A stretch of DNA of 6,360 bases from a bacterium (GTDB lineage Bacteria > Bacillota_I > Bacilli_A > Acholeplasmatales > JAEDCM01), in assembly GCA_024695185.1 (NCBI GenBank), contig JAILIR010000173.1:1-6360 (forward strand), in the 5' to 3' direction. Numbering within the stretch: the first letter of the stretch is position 1; every line of letters starts with the position of its first letter. The translations under genes and the position numbers were made by a program. Shown one piece after another: positions 5,574 through 6,360 of the stretch. The notes under the pieces are model-generated. The model saw nothing but the letters and a program-made list of their open reading frames with translations, was not told the origin of the DNA and ran no database searches.

Positions 5574-6059
5574 ATGACAAAACAATTAAACAAAAAAGGT
5601 ACATCTTTAGTTGAATTAATTGCTGTAATCATTATCATGGGTATCATTGCTGGTATCGCAATCCCTACTACAATTGCAGTTATTAATAGACAAAAGAAAA
5701 ATGCAGCAAAGAGTTCTGCACAAAACGTATATTCTGCAGCTCAAACAGCTTTACTAGAAGCTGCTACAGGTGAATCAGTTACTGGCGTTACTGAATATTC
5801 AGAAAGCGGTGAAGTAAAGGGTTACGATGTTACATCAAAGGCACTTGTTGATGCAGGTGAACTAGAGAAAGATCCATTTACAACTACTAATAATGTTGGA
5901 GTTACATTTAGATTATTATTATCTAACAACAAAGTTACTCCTCAAGGAACAACTTTCACTGTTAATGGTGTTACACTAACATGGGATTCAACAAAGAACG
6001 AATTCACTACAGCTACTAGTGGAACTACTCCAGCTCCTACAACAACAACTGCAGCATAG
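5574..6059 (+). CDS. pilA: Type IV pilin, probable major subunit
   Basis: A 161-residue prepilin. The nine-residue leader MTKQLNKKG is followed by mature TSLVELIAVIIIMGI and AGIAIP, with Glu at mature position 5 and Pro at 22, both hallmarks of major pilins and major pseudopilins. The mature protein has about 152 residues: the hydrophobic N-terminal helix, an amphipathic continuation rich in Ala, Lys and Gln (about residues 36-62), and a small polar C-terminal domain without cysteine. The last 17 residues (145-161) include nine threonines and two prolines, an unusual tail. AAAGGAG lies 10 nt before the ATG. The gene is separated from pilC by a terminator and followed by another, so it probably has its own mRNA, as expected for a subunit needed in excess. 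The canonical N-helix and separate transcription favour the major subunit over a minor one. The symbol is by analogy. Confidence 0.9.
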   Translation: MTKQLNKKGTSLVELIAVIIIMGIIAGIAIPTTIAVINRQKKNAAKSSAQNVYSAAQTALLEAATGESVTGVTEYSESGEVKGYDVTSKALVDAGELEKDPFTTTNNVGVTFRLLLSNNKVTPQGTTFTVNGVTLTWDSTKNEFTTATSGTTPAPTTTTAA

Positions 6060-6094
6060 TTTTATTTAAAGATTATTGCAATTAATAGTTGATT

Positions 6095-6124
6095 AAGTCA
6101 CTCATTGAGTGGCTTTTTCTTTTT
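6095..6124 (+). terminator. Intrinsic terminator after the pilin gene
   Basis: AAGTCACTC (6095-6103) pairs with GAGTGGCTT (6107-6115) through nine pairs, one of them U-G, with a three-base loop. A T-rich run, TTTTTCTTTTT, follows. It begins 35 nt after the pilin stop and closes a single-gene transcript. Confidence 0.85.
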
Positions 6125-6169
6125 CATCATAAAACGTCAATAAATTAAGCCATAAAATGCATTTTCTTA

Positions 6170-6198
6170 TTGTATATATTGAAAATATATAGTATAAT
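6170..6198 (+). promoter_or_regulatory. Sigma-A-type promoter before a small ORF
   Basis: TTGTAT (6170-6175), a 17-nt spacer and a perfect TATAAT (6193-6198) predict a start near 6205, at the Shine-Dalgarno AGGTGG (6205-6210) of the small ORF at 6215. The very short leader resembles that of the 982 gene. AT-rich DNA produces such matches by chance. Confidence 0.5.
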
Positions 6199-6214
6199 TG
6201 TTTTAGGTGGTATT

Positions 6215-6328
6215 ATGCAAATATTCTTAATGATATTGTGGATATTTTACCTATTTATGATAGGCGCAACAATTATCATCATAAGTGATACAGTAAGCAA
6301 GTACATTACTAATCTAATAATTTTTTGA
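6215..6328 (+). CDS. Possible 37-residue membrane peptide
   Basis: The ATG at 6215 lies 4 nt after AGGTGG and is preceded by a well-spaced promoter. The frame runs 37 codons to TGA (6326-6328), with TAA directly after. The peptide is nearly all hydrophobic in its first 23 residues (MQIFLMILWIFYLFMIGATI, then III), then polar (SDTVSKY), like a single-pass small membrane protein. I know no family for it. It follows the pilin terminator, so it need not belong to the pilus system. Against it, the opposite strand is open over most of the same bases (6360 to a TAA at 6247) and would encode a hydrophobic C-terminus of a gene entering from the right. Both cannot easily be real. The promoter and RBS favour the plus strand. 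Confidence 0.4.
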   Translation: MQIFLMILWIFYLFMIGATIIIISDTVSKYITNLIIF

Positions 6329-6360
6329 TAACTAAAATCAAAAGTCCAATCACTTCTTAT

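Noticed and set aside
6131..6144. Third cre-like site near AAACGTCAAT
   Set aside because: Several fixed positions of the consensus fail, including the 5' TG.
6247..6360. Minus-strand partial CDS entering from the right edge
   Set aside because: Only 37 codons are visible with no motif, and the overlapping plus ORF has better signals. It is kept as an alternative in the findings.

Overview
The window is AT-rich and densely coded. It has strong GGAG/AGGTGG-type Shine-Dalgarno sites, sigma-A-like TTGAAA/TATAAT promoters, short intrinsic terminators and standard stop codon use. This points to a low-GC Gram-positive bacterium (Bacillota or a close relative, perhaps a gut anaerobe). I cannot name a species from the sequence. 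The content is a type IV pilus (T4P) locus.

Layout. The minus strand (1-760) carries two prepilin-like genes with class III signal sequences (KKG before a VSM.E start). They overlap by 38 bp and the second runs off the left edge. A 221-bp divergent regulatory region (761-981) follows, with a consensus promoter for the minus genes, a TG-extended -10 for the plus genes, and a cre-like palindrome equidistant from the two predicted start points. The plus strand then has a 446-codon membrane-anchored protein of unknown function (982-2322), the assembly ATPase pilB (2339-4024) and the platform protein pilC (4121-5356), closed by an intrinsic terminator. A 217-bp intergenic region with phased A-tracts, a full match to a published cre consensus and a perfect 9-bp dyad precedes the major-pilin candidate (5574-6059), which has its own terminator. 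The right edge holds a possible 37-codon membrane peptide with a good promoter and RBS.

How it fits together. PilB hydrolyses ATP in the cytoplasm and acts on PilC in the membrane, which extracts processed pilins into the growing fibre. The 5574 gene is the likely main subunit, and the two divergent minus-strand genes are likely minor pilins that prime assembly or form the tip. The 446-aa protein occupies a place in the operon where other systems have alignment or accessory proteins. No PilT, PilD, PilM, PilN or PilO is seen here. The least ordinary points are the unknown 446-aa protein, cre-like sites at both pilus control regions, an SD-hairpin-start arrangement at pilC, and a two-motif MshEN-like (possible c-di-GMP) domain on PilB.
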